64,000 nucleotides of DNA. Source: Holothuria scabra (lineage: Eukaryota; Echinodermata; Holothuroidea; Aspidochirotida; Holothuriidae). Below, in pieces: positions 48,329-60,200 of this stretch; the first letter of the stretch is position 1; each line of letters opens with the position of its first letter. The DNA lies in contig CM074187.1 in assembly GCA_037179385.1 (NCBI GenBank), forward strand, positions 48,146,879 to 48,210,878, given 5' to 3'. Position numbers and translations under genes: made by a program. Below the pieces are notes generated by a model that saw nothing but the letters and a program-made list of their open reading frames with translations, had not been told where the DNA came from and made no database searches.

Positions 48329-49330
48329 TAGACGAATCCGGGCAGCAAGTGATGGCCTGATTTCAGTCGGCCATACCCGGGGTCTATCATTTTTTTTAGT
48401 GACTGTTACCTTACCTTACCTATCCTCTTCGTGCCGAGTGGCTCATAAGGCCTTCACGCTCTTTCTTCAAAAAACTCTATCCCTTGCCTGAAACCTTCCT
48501 TCATCCCAAATTCTCCACCCAAACTCATTTCTTTTAATTTCTACTGTTCTTCTCCATGTTGTTTTAGGTCTTCCAACTCTCCTTCTACCTTCAGGTTTCC
48601 ATGTCAATGCAGTCATACAGTAGCTTTCCTATCTTTTCTCAATATGTGACCCAACCAATTCTTCTTTTCACTTCTAGGCTGATCATTTCACTTGAGTTAC
48701 CTCATTTAATTCATCACCGGAGATGACATTTGGCCAAAATATTTGCACAATTCTTTTGAGGCACTGGTACTGAAATGAGTCCAGTTTCTTTTTATCTCTT
48801 TTATTCATTTTCCAGGTTTCGCAACCATAAAGCAAAACTGGTCTTACCATGGTTTTGTACAGTTTAATTTTTGTTTTCCTGCTAAACTGCTTCGACTTCC
48901 ATATATACGTTGTTTCACTTTGTGAAAGCCAATCAACCTTTATTAATTCTACCTTTCATATCGTTCCTTGCACCCCCTTCTTTGCTCACGTTTGGTAAGT
49001 AAATTCCTCCACATCCTCTATGATCTTTCCGTTAAATTTAAGAGCTTCATTGCTCTTAGAATTTAATCTCATGACTTTTGTCTTCTTGTCATTTATTTTT
49101 AGACCAACTTTGCTTGCCAATTTTGATATATTTTTAGTTTTAGTGTTAGTGACTGTAGGCAGCCATTAATGGGGTCCATCGTCTTCATTTATTGTCTACA
49201 TGAATTTCAAACCCTCATATTCAGTAAAACTGAGGGAATGAATTTATAATTTAGTTTGCACGTTTCCATAATACAGGTAAGCAAGGAAATTAATAGATTA
49301 TTAAACACAAGCGCTGATCGGATTCGTCTA
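48329..49330. mobile_element. Mariner-like element interrupted by LINE sequence
   Basis: TAGACGAATCCG (48329-48340) and CGGATTCGTCTA (49319-49330) are exact 12-bp inverted ends, and the outer TA fits a mariner target site. 48350-48400 and 49140-49310 match the two halves of the 6125 and 8721 copies in inverse orientation. About 730 bp of LINE sequence lies between. Confidence 0.75.
48405..49135 (-). pseudogene. LINE reverse-transcriptase C-terminal fragment
   Basis: The minus-strand reading gives VGLKINDKKTKVMRLNSK, then KFNGKIIEDVEEFTY, and further on RRRVGRPKTTWRRTVE with GWRIWDEGRFQARDRVF. These are the usual landmarks of the C-terminal half of non-LTR retrotransposon reverse transcriptases. 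Frameshifts and stops break it, so it is dead. It is nested in the mariner-like element. Confidence 0.8.
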
Positions 49331-50219
49331 TCAGTCTACAGAGTCTAGAGTAAATGAGGGAGGGAGGGAGATGCCCGTTCCAACTTTATGAAAAAATGTA
49401 GGGATGAGTCAAATAGGAGGGGACAGAGTAGTAGTGCGACTTGAGAGCACCGAAATCTTTTCCTTTTTTTCTTAAAGTTTAATATGAATGCATAGCTTAC
49501 AACAAATTTTGAAATCTTCCCACTAAAATTAGTCTTTCCTGTGAAAAATTTTTTACGAAACGTTTTTGCATTTTGGAGAAGTGGAAAACCCGCAAGGTGG
49601 TTAACAGGTATCACTTCATGATCTGGTGTAACTTACAGCCAGTCTCGAAATTTTCCATTTTTCAGAGCCAGAGGAGGCTCCTCACCTCTACCATCCGCTC
49701 ACCATCTATAGATAGGCCACTATTTTCGTCGGAAGTTGTTGCCGACATTAAGCTGCCGTGCTGTTTTAGTTTTGAAACATTTGAAACTATTGACCTCTTC
49801 AATAAGTTCAAATAGTAAACTGGCCTCTAAAAGCTTGTCAATCTTTTTGCAAGGTGATAAGCTACGGCACTCATATGGAAGCTGAAAAGTTGGCAATTCA
49901 TGGTTATTTCAACTAACCATATTATTATTTGTATTTCCACAAAATTGCTTTAATTGAGTCCGTTTGTTCACCACTGGTACTTTATTTAAGATAATTTCAT
50001 AAAATGGTTACAAAAGACGCCATCTTATCCGATAAAATATCAGGGACTTTATCTTAAGGCGAACAAATGGACGGATTATTACAACTGGTAATTGGGATAT
50101 ACTACCTCAAGATGTGAAAGGAATTAAGTACTAAAGACAGTGATCTCACACACCTATGGGCATGTTACATCTCAAAAACCATCACCGAGAGTTTTATCTA
50201 TTACCATTGTTTCCCTAGT
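49331..50219. other. No gene recognised
   Basis: A GAGGGAGGGAGG run lies at 49357-49369. The 49573-49815 frame has no recognised domain. Confidence 0.4.
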
Positions 50220-50813
50220 GTTATGTAGTATGACGCACTCTCCATGACCTTTAGCAGACGCCATCTTGTTGTTTACGAGCAACGCTCCCTTCCTTTTGTT
50301 CTAGATTCCCAGGGCCCTTCCTGTTTCCCGTCACGTGTTACCGGTGGACGTGACATATTACATCGCCTTAGTTCCACGTGCACATTGTAACCTATATCTT
50401 CAAGGTGTGGCAAATTTCCCCCTTTGCAGCCCCCTCATTGGTCATTTATATCATAACATTCATTTACATTGGTGCGTCAAAACGTTTGACCAATCAGGGG
50501 ACTGCGGGTGTTCGGAGTTCGCACGAGGTTCCCAAGACCGAGCCTGCGAGCTGGACACTCGTGCATCAGACTTCAGACGAGGAGCACTTGAGTAACCTAG
50601 CTGTAGATAATTAATCCTTTTTTGCCGGCAGGATGATTAAAACTTGATCGTCTTTTTTTTGGAACTTAATCAACGAATAAATCATCATTAAATCGATTGG
50701 AACTCTCCATCTGTTTTTTTTTCTGTTTCTGGCTACTACGCAGGTTCCCCGTACTGCATCGACTGACTTTACTTTACATGCTGGAGTCTCGGGGCTTCAT
50801 CACTTTACTTGAC
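50220..50813 (+). mobile_element. Possible solo or partial LTR
   Basis: Starts TGTTATGTAGTATG and ends CTTTACTTGACA, followed by TGGTGGAGGAGCGG, which resembles a primer-binding start next to a Gypsy-type LTR. CTTTACTTGACA recurs at 50847-50858. No target duplication, second LTR or internal genes were seen, so the call is tentative. Confidence 0.3.
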
Positions 50814-51099
50814 ATGGTGGAGGAGCGGTGCCTTAATCGGCTCTTTACTTGACAGTAGTCATCAAGGAAAGAATAATATCATAAGCTTTGGTCGCTCATT
50901 TGTAATTAAAAAGACAAGAACAGGCATCCCAACTTAAATTAAACATAGTGATCTATTCTGTTTCATGAATTGTTGTTGTGAATCATGTGACAACACTGTT
51001 CCCTCTGAAATGTGAAATTAATGGAGAGTATTCCTTTGTTTTTATTTGAATATGCGAGATTCAAATATACTTTAAAATATAGTGAAGGTACATGCACTG

Positions 51100-52010
51100 T
51101 TAAAATATCGGGAAAATAACCGACAGTTTTCACTTGCATTTTCTGTTTTACGTGTAAAACAGAAATATGCTGTTATTTAACCAAGTTTTTTTTTTTTTTC
51201 AATGTAAAAATCTGGCATTTTACATGATGGTTCGGTTGTTCCAAAAATCAGACATTTTTAGTTTTTTAAAAACATTTCACTGTTAATTTGTGTACTTTAA
51301 CAGACATGTCTGTCAAATTACATACCATTTTTGTTTTAAGTAATTTACATGTAATTTCTTTTTTTCGCTAGGGTTAGTTGACAGAAGTCAAATGTTATTT
51401 TACAAGTAGCACATTATCATAAAGTACGTGTGGCTAATTTTTGTTTATGTACTTTTTTAAAAGTTTATTACTTCCTTCCATAATGTCTGTGTATGTTTGT
51501 GTTCACTAAGAATTGATTATTAATTTATTTACAGTGCCTCAGAATGTTTACAACTCAGGTAGCGGTTTCCTTTTTAGATTTATTTTGAAAATAATAATTT
51601 CACTCTATCTAAATTGTAAGTTAAAATTATATAGCTTCCATGGACTTCGACCTAATCAAAATGAGTGAGGTATTGAAAATATTCGAGCGATTTCAACGGA
51701 ATGAAAGCGTTGAAACGACTTTACCTTGCTTTGCTTGCTGCATATGACTGCAGCAACAATGCTTGGTGACCTTAAACATTATATAAAAATTTCACACAAT
51801 CTTCAAAAATACCGTTACTGAAAACAATTTTTTCTGTTAGACATTTTACAGAATATTCGTGAAAAATAATTAACTGAAAAAATTGTAAAAGAAAAAACAT
51901 TTTTTTCCTAGTTAAGGCTGTGTACAGTTGGTCTGTAAAAATAACAGGAAACGTTTGGATTTTTTTCAATAGTTTTCTGTTATTTTACAAAAATATTTCT
52001 ACGGTGTGGA
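51100..52010. repeat. AT-rich inverted-repeat DNA
   Basis: Many CTGTTTTAC/GTAAAACAG and CTGTTATTTTAC words. 51146-51171 is a stem with perfect 12-bp arms (TTTCTGTTTTAC) and a GT centre. Probably one or two AT-rich transposon relics; no gene seen. Confidence 0.45.
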
Positions 52011-52539
52011 AGAAAATAAAGAGGAAATTTGTAAGAATGAGCTGTTGTCTCAAAATAAGTGTTGGTTTATTGCTGTTGCCCTTAATTGAAATGTTTGATA
52101 TGAAGAATTTTTAAAAAACATGTTTCGACAATGTTTGATTCTATTGCGGAAAATTACCAAAACAATGTATCGACGAGACATTTCATTACGATCATAGATA
52201 CACAAATGACGTTTACAGACAGTTGCTAATTTTATTATAAACATTTTTATGAACAAAATGTATAGAGCGCCACAACTATAAAAATTTAATCTGTTGGGCT
52301 GTACAATAAAATATTACACAAACCAACGAAACAGAATAAGACAAAAAACAAAAGTAAAAGGAAGCTACACATTAAAAACTTGCTAAAAAAGGTAAGTCTT
52401 TAGTGTAGATCTAAAAATGTCAATGGAGGAACATAATCTAAGATAATAGACAGTGTTATCTTAATCGTATTTATGTCCTTCACAAAAAAGTTTTAAGGAT
52501 ATTACGAACTCGAATTACCTTGCTCCCACTGATAGGCTT

Positions 52540-52800
52540 TTCTTTGATCTTAACACTCTATTTTTGATGTTTATGAGTATCAAGCCACGATCTTTATGTA
52601 CAAGTATGTTAATGGTTTCTTGCCCACAATATTTGACAATTACTCTAACTAAAACCGGAGTTACCACCACTACCATACTAGGGAGTCAGATAATTTTCAT
52701 GTAAGTAGGTTTTCTACACAAGTTTTTAATCGTTCTCTCTACGTCACTGGTCCAAAGCTGTGGAAAAATCTCAACATTAGTATAAAGAATTCCAAATAAG
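52540..52800 (+). pseudogene. LINE 3' coding remnant
   Basis: Plus-strand reading contains KYVNGFLPTIFDNYS, then HTRESDNFHVSRFSTQVFNR and VTGPKLWKNL. This is the HTR...GPKLWN signature found at the end of CR1/L2-type LINE proteins. Stops and frame changes show decay. Confidence 0.65.
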
Positions 52801-52984
52801 TAATAAATAAATAATAATAAATTTTGCAATAATTTAAAAAATTATATTTTACATAGGTACAGTGTTTAAATCACTACAATTATTCTCTGTATTATTTTCT
52901 GTATGTTTTTGTGAATCGTCTGTTCTCGTACATGTTAATGTTTTGCTATGATTTCTGTTTATTTTTTAAAAGGGGCTGCTCGTA

Positions 52985-53440
52985 AAAGCAACCTTCATGC
53001 TTCATGCTTCTCCAGCCCTCCTCCACTTAAAATTATTGACAATTTTTCTTTTATTTAAATTTGTGCAAATAAATTGAAATTGAAGATCAGCTTGGAGAGA
53101 ATTCCAAAGGCGAGGACCAGCCACAGCAAAAGAACGTTCACCAAAAGAGGTATTAAATCGAAGAACAACTTGGTGAATAGCGGAGTCAGAGCGCAGATGG
53201 TTTTTCAAACCAGGGAGGTGTTATTAATAACACCTCCCTGTTCAAACCCTCCCCCTTTCACAATAACCTGGGCAATAAACCGGGGTCATACCGCTATAGT
53301 CTAAAAACAACAGAACTACCTTAAAGCGAACTCTGTAAGAAACCGGTAGCCAATGGAAATTTAAAATCTTTATGAAACTTAGCCCATGTCGGCAAACTAC
53401 TTGTACTTCACACTGATAAGTTAACAATGACCTTTGTTTC
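52985..53440 (-). pseudogene. LINE 3' coding remnant carrying micro-palindrome P4
   Basis: Minus-strand frames read ILNFHWLPVSYRVRFKVVLL and then NHLRSDSA, SFGERSFAVAGPRLWNSL. These are consecutive landmarks of the L2/CR1 reverse-transcriptase C terminus. The reading is interrupted between them, where the 30-bp palindrome P4 is inserted at 53211-53240. Confidence 0.8.
53211..53240. mobile_element. Micro-palindrome P4 (30 bp) with exact 7-bp flanking repeats
   Basis: A perfect palindrome: CAGGGAGGTGTTATT followed by its exact complement. TTCAAAC occurs on both sides (53204-53210 and 53241-53247). It lies inside a LINE relic whose reading continues on either side, so it arrived after the LINE. 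Confidence 0.85.
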
Positions 53441-53623
53441 TGAATTAGTTTTTTTTTAAACGGAGAAGGCCATCACTAAAGAAAGTAGAAGATAAAAAAT
53501 ACAAAAGGAGGAAAAGCTGACCTGTGAATCAAATTTCGTTACATAAAAAGGAACATAATATTTTCTGACAAATTTGTGTATTGGATCTCCTTACCTAACA
53601 ACTCCCAACTAAAATCATATTCG

Positions 53624-53931
53624 TTAAAGGTCCAGTTCTCTCACCCCAAACAGTACCAATTTTCCTAACCTTCTTACTTAAGCCCCTCCCACAATTATCT
53701 GAAATTCATTCTCATCCAGACACAATCTCAGTTTATTGCTTCATGATGAGTATAAAAAATCTTAATGTGTATAGTCAAAACACTTTCACTACAGTACATG
53801 CTTTGTAATACATGCTTTGGAACTTTGTATTGTTTTAATTAGCTGTCCATCAAAGAGCTGAGCCAATTGAGAATTTCGGTTCCCCCAGGCTACCAAAATT
53901 GTAGTTTGGGGTGAGAGGATTGGTCCTTTAA
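53624..53931. mobile_element. 308-bp MITE, inverted copy of 29121
   Basis: Starts TTAAAGGTCCAGTTCTCTCA and ends GAGAGGATTGGTCCTTTAA; the ends are complementary over about 28 bp with a few mismatches and include CACCCCAAAC. The interior matches 29121-29421 in reverse. Confidence 0.75.
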
Positions 53932-54218
53932 GCTTTTGTCACTGATGACGTCCAGTCCCTTTAAAACCTGTATCTGCCCAAGCAGTCAAAGCATCGAAAG
54001 TATGAGACCCTTCCCATGGAGACGAAAAAATTACGGGTGGGGGAGACATGATACTAAAATTCAAAATCGCAATAGTAAGTTGTAATCTTCTAGGCTAGAA
54101 GTAAAGAAAACTAAGCAAAGGAAACTTTTTCACATCCCCCTGTCATTCGCCTTTGCTACAGGCTTTCATCAACTTGTATGAAAATTTTAAACTGGATATT
54201 TTTTTTTTTCAGATCAAA

Positions 54219-54279
54219 ATGAAAGCTATCCGATTGGCGTTCCTTGTTGGCATCCTTGCTTTGTTCGTGGCATTCAATG
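54219..54279 (+). CDS. PSP94-like exon 1: signal peptide
   Basis: A T-rich tract and AG acceptor end at 54212, followed by ATCAAA and ATG at 54219. The peptide MKAIRLAFLVGILALFVAFN is a textbook signal sequence: basic start and hydrophobic core. The donor G/GTAAGC ends the exon in phase 1. Without the splice the frame would run to 54392 with unrelated sequence. Confidence 0.65.
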
Positions 54280-57200
54280 GTAAGCGACATGATTTATATG
54301 AATATCCATATTTCCGTTCGAAAGGTTTAATAAGCACAAATAAATGTTTGTTTTCCAAAACAGAGTGTTTTTTCGATGTGACAACGTCATAAGTCCCGCC
54401 CATTTGTTGACTACCTGGCAAAAATGGAGTGTAGCTCGCTGAAAAACAGTTCACGACTGTTGTTTCTTGCCCGACAATGGGCGTGGATAACGAAATTGTG
54501 AAGTCAAGTGAAAATACTCTATAGAGAGTGTTTTCAGACGACGTCAAATATGGTTAGCCACGCCCACTGCAACAGTCATCACGTCGGTCGTCAGCTGCTT
54601 TCCAGCAAGCTACCCTTCACTACTGTTTTTGCCGGGTTTTGTGACGTCAGTGAAATCACTCTAAATACTTACCTATTGTTAGTAGGCCTATCCTGAGTTT
54701 TTTGCTTGTGTTCTTTCTCAACAACTTCGGCTTTTAGTCAAATGCAGTAGTAGGCTTGGTTAAAACGTCATTTCAATTTTTCTTGCTTAGACAGTAAAAT
54801 AGATGGCGTGCTTTAATTGTTATTCACCGAAAATTCTCTTTGAATAACTCACAAAAACAACAATAATAATGTGATTACTTCTTCTTATGGTGCATTAATA
54901 TTTATAATGAATGCAAGTCCGCAAAGGGCCATGGATAACCTGTGAATCATTTATTAGTTATTACAACTTCTCGCCGACTCACCAACACTTCAGATAGATG
55001 GCATGCACTTCATATGAGAATCCTACCTTAGGTTTATCTTGTCGGGGCCTCGTATCTCTCGATCGGTAAACATAAAAGTAGTGTCTCACATTTGAAGGTC
55101 ATAATATGATTTGGTATGTTAGAGGGGTAGTGGGTACATATTCTTAGCATTTTGGTGAAATTTGCATTGAAATCCAACGTGTGGTTCACAAGGTATGAGC
55201 ATATAACGTTTTCACATTTTCAACAAAAAATAAACTTGAAGCAAGCAGAGATGACATCATATCCCCACATTAGTGCAGTCTTTTGGTTTTCTTTAAACTT
55301 TAGAGTTGATTTTGTCCTCAACAATCCCGTAAATGTGATTGCATAAGTGGCCTGAGAATTTTACAAACTTTGCATCCCCCCCCCCCCACAGGGAGGTCTT
55401 GCTCCTATTGACCTCAAGGTTAACACAAAAGTCTCATAAAACAAAGGGAAACAAAGCATTCCTTGTCAAAGTGAGGAAGTGATATAAGCTCTGCTGCTCT
55501 CAAACTTTGGAACACAAATCTGGTAACTTCATTTGGTGATATCTCGAGAAATACAGGCCCGACTTGAATAGAACTTGCGGCACACTGTGTAGATTTGGTT
55601 CCTCTTTCACACATGAAAATCGATTTTTAGCTTAAACTTCTCCCGTTTTATTAAAGGTCAAGAGCAGAACTCCCCTCTCCCAAACTTATTTTGATGTAAC
55701 AGTTGAATCTCACAATTTTCTTCCTACTTCTCTTCAAAGTATCTTACATCTCAGTTTATGACTTATTCATTGCATATTCAAGGTAAACCAAGCAAAAATT
55801 TATATTAAAATCCACATTTGAGGAGAGAAAATGTTGACAAGTGGCTCCCAACAGCCAATCATGGAACAGGACAGTCTGCAACGCTACTTCAAATAGGGAT
55901 GACTTCTCATGCCCTTAAATGGCTTCACATGTCATCAATTTTCCTCAATTTGCAAACGCAGAGGTCAATGCATTGGCATGACGTGGTACAAAATACTGAA
56001 CAATTATAGTCCCACTATAAGACTTAACCTTGAAGGTTTGGGCAAAGGTTAATTCACACTCTAAAAAGAAAGAATGAACTTAAGTCATTCATTAACAGAG
56101 TGAAAAGTGTAAATTCACTCAATAAGAGTTTTATTTCACTCCAGGAATAGTGGAACTCACTTTAGGAAGTGCGAAATTTACTCCGAGAAGAGTAAAAATT
56201 AATTCCTCAACTAGTGCCCTTAGAGATCACTTTTTTAAGAGTGCTCCTTGTAGACACTCCATCAAGAGTGGAACTTCGCTCTTTTCGAGTGAATTACATT
56301 CTTCTTGGAGTGAATATCCACTCTTTTGGATAGTGATACATGTTATACTTCCCTTTAAAACTGGAACCTTCTGATTTGAATTTAGTGCTAAGTATAAAGA
56401 ATTGAGTAGGAAAAAAGAGCCAGTGAGACAAAACTGGAGAACGTCAATGGCCCGCATGACTGAAACCAAAAACTAGGCCGTAACACCTCATCTACTACAA
56501 CTTACTACAGTTGTTTAAAGGGCACATTTAGTTAGTATCGCTAAGTCAGTGAGGGTGCTGGAGAGTAGTACCACGTGACATTCCTGGTTATTAGCATTTT
56601 TCAAATCCAAGAGTTAAAAAATATTCCAGAACCACATTTATTTTTGATATCTTAAAAAAGAACATATTCTGAGCATTCTAGTGACATTTTCATTTTTTCC
56701 CATATTCGGCTCTCGAGATACTAACAATTGATGTGGACGCATTTGTGTAAAAACTTATTGTGTGAACTTACACTGCAGGTGTGATGTCATGGATTCACAT
56801 TGTTGGTCAATGCTTGGTTTTCTTCTATTTTTCTTCCTATTAGTTTGACCTTGAGTTGATTAGAGATGCTATTTTCCCCCAAACTTAGGCTTTTAATTTT
56901 TTTTAAATTTCATTGCTTAGGATGTACCTATGGTGTCTATATATCTAAGTTTCATAACGTAAAATTGGTGGTTGATTACAAATAAAATCAAAAGTTTGGT
57001 CAACAATGTGAATTCATGACATCACATCTCCTTCTTCAAGTTTATTCTATGCATAAAATTTGGCACACTCAACTGCTAATATCTCAAGAACCAAACGTGG
57101 GAAATGAAGAAAAAAATTTTACCAAAATGCTTTGACTGTGTCCTTCTTTTACATTTCAAAAATAAATTGGGCTCTGGAAAATTCTTTTAAACAAAGACTA

Positions 57201-60200
57201 AAAATTTCGTATTTGTTTGTATCCTGACTCATAATGACTTTGTGCAGAGTCTGAAAAAGTATCAGCTCAAGAATTTTGAAAGCTGAACTTAACCTTTAAT
57301 TCGGCTCTCTCTTGAAACCTTCATCTGTACATAAGGTATAAGGGATGTCTAAGATTGACCATTTGTCATTAGAAAGGAATAAAAACGTGCCAGATTTTTG
57401 TAAATTTGATGAATTTTACGAACGTACCCAACTGTTCAATGTGCAGCTTTCAAAACTGATTCGACATGAAGCACGCCGTCCTCCTGGCGATTACCAACTG
57501 GCACACTGTGAAAAAAGTCTGAAATATTACAAATTTTTTGTACAATTACAAAAGAAAAATAAAGAAATGATAAAAGAAAACATGAAAAGTGCTGCCAATG
57601 AGTTGAGAGCACTTTTTTATGTGTTCCTTTGTTCTTTTTTATTTTTTCTTCTATAAATGGACAGGTATTTTTACAGTTCAGATATGACTGTTCATCTGCC
57701 TACCCCACTATGGGGATGCACTATGGGGATAACGTAAAGTCTCCTGTCACCTTCGGGCACGAGAAGAAGCGGTACCGTTGGTGGTAAATTTTTTATCCAT
57801 TTAGTAGGCACTCTTACTGGAATAACGTCTCTCACATCCTCTTTTATAAACAGATGCTGCTCATTGCACAGGGCCTGACGGTACTGAATACGGTAATAAT
57901 GAAAAGTGGTCCACAGGACCATGTTCAGGATGCACCTGTTTCGTCATATCTCCGGATGTTGCCTTGCCAGCGTGCTGGCATATGGAAGGCGGACCTGGGT
58001 GTTAAGCAGAGGTTGGTACTCTTGTTTCATAGCTTTAGTAGCAACTGCAATTGCAGTAGAAGTACCAGTTTACTTATACCGACCAACTACTAGTGGTGAT
58101 AGATACATTAATCACAAATACAAAATACAGCAAATGCTACTTCGCCAAGCTTTCGAACTCCTCGAGTCCTTCATCAAGGCAACACAGTGAACAAATAATA
58201 GCCTTAAAAAGAATCTTCAGTGTTGAGCTTGGCTTGAGTATCTCAAGGTGTTGAGCTTGGCCTGGGTAAATAATCATGGTGTGACCCATAATTCCGTGAG
58301 GCCACGAATTACCGAACTCGCTCGCTTATTGGTTAAAAATATTCATGGAGAAGCCTGAGACGACAAAATAACGTATTTTAGTTGAAGGTCACACCTAATG
58401 CTCATCACTAATACTATTACTTAGCTTCTTGCATGAGTTGTTTTTAGGCCTATATAACATGTATACGGATAAATGTTATGTGGCTATGATTCTTAAACGA
58501 ACTGCACCTTTCTTCGTTTCGTATTTGCAGAAATGATAAGTTCAATTGCACCTGAGGTTCCAGTTCTTTTGAACATTTGACGTCAAAGTTCGAGGCATCA
58601 CGTGTCACGAATAACACGCCGACATTTTCTGGCACTCCGATGCACTCAGTACTGTTTGGGGTATTGTTAACTAAGAAAGCTATGCATGAAACAGATGGTT
58701 AAGGGTTATGACGATTCACATTTAAAGTTTATTCAGAAATTTTCTTTGTGAAAGTGTAAAAAGCCCTTTTGATATGAGTTACTTTTTTGTGTGATAGTTT
58801 ATTTTACTTATTTGCTCTTTTTGTTTTCATTTTTCATTTCCGTATTCAGAGATGGAACGCATAATTCTTACAGTCTTAATAGCAATACAGTTGCACACAT
58901 GCATGGGAATCGCGTTTTTAGACCAGGAGTCATGACTTGACTACGATTTCCTTGTGGGCCACGACTCTCGCGAAATTCCTTAAACTAAAAAAACGCCACT
59001 CTGTTCATAAACTTGTTTTTGGTGCTTAACACTACACTGTGCGTTTGTAATTCTGAATCCAACAAATTAGAACTTCTTCTTCCCAAGTACAGTCTATCGG
59101 TCTGGAGGCTAAGGTTAGAAAAAAAAGCAGTTCCGTACTACAAACACCGTTTTAGGCCCTAAAGTGTCCATATGGTAATACCTTATAAAACTAGAGTTTT
59201 TACAAGTTGCAAAAGTACAAATCAAGGCCACTGAAGATGGTATGGAGAGAAGCGGAAAAACGCAAATATTAGCACTTCAAGTCTCGATCGCTTAATTGTT
59301 AAATGCTATAAAAAAACGGCTTGCCATACTCTCTTCTCAATGAAAAATATTCTGCTGCCACTCAATGCTTTGTGTTAGACAGACAGCAGAAACAAAACGT
59401 TTGTGCAGCAATATTGGATCATTTGCACATGCTCACTTCATGCTGAATTGTGTCAATGGATTTTAGCGGCTGATCACAAGGGGAGATTTTTGATGGTGCG
59501 GTCGTAAAGTCAGTGCCAGTTAACCTGGGAAGCGGCTTTTAAGTCTGAGTACGACTATTTTATGAAGTTAAGTTACATGGAGTTTTAGGGCCCAGACTGT
59601 CAACCCATTATTTCAAGTCGGCCTCGGCCTTTTTTCCAGTTGTGACTCACCGGCTTGTTTCCCTACTCCTTTGCTTATGCTGTGCACCAAGCTCAATGGC
59701 ACAATGACTAGTTTATGAATGATCAAACTAAGTGTATGTTTAAGAAAGTAAATGCACTATACGACTGCATAACGGGTCATCTTCCTTCAAGAACAAGACT
59801 TTGTCAGTTTCAAATACTATGCTTATTGGTACTGGAACACGGTTAAGTTGGTGAAATCGGGGAAGTGGTCGAAAATTACGGCATAAGAGGTTCTTCACTC
59901 TCCTGGTTTAAAAGATACTCACATCATCGAAAGCAGTTTGCATCATTTAAGAATTGTAAATCTTATTACTTTAATGATAAATGTGGAGTTTCGCAGGGTT
60001 CATTGGTTTTATAATCTATTTTGGATGATATCAATCTTGCTTCAAAGCAATCTAAATTCATACCGGAGATTTTGAAGATTTTGATCAAAACACACAAAAA
60101 TGGGATGAGGAACTTTGAGAGAATTCGTTGTGAGTTTGTCCGCGGCTTTAGAGTTACAACACCAGTCAGAATGAAATATCAGTCATTTTTCACTCGATAA

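Noticed and set aside
55380..55412. CAGGGAGGTC..GACCTC in repeat family A copy 2
   Set aside because: Looks like a decayed palindrome, but the right CTCCCTG end and flanking repeats are missing.
58853..58936. Signal-peptide-like start MERIILTVLIAIQL
   Set aside because: Stops after 27 codons without a convincing donor; no partner exon identified.
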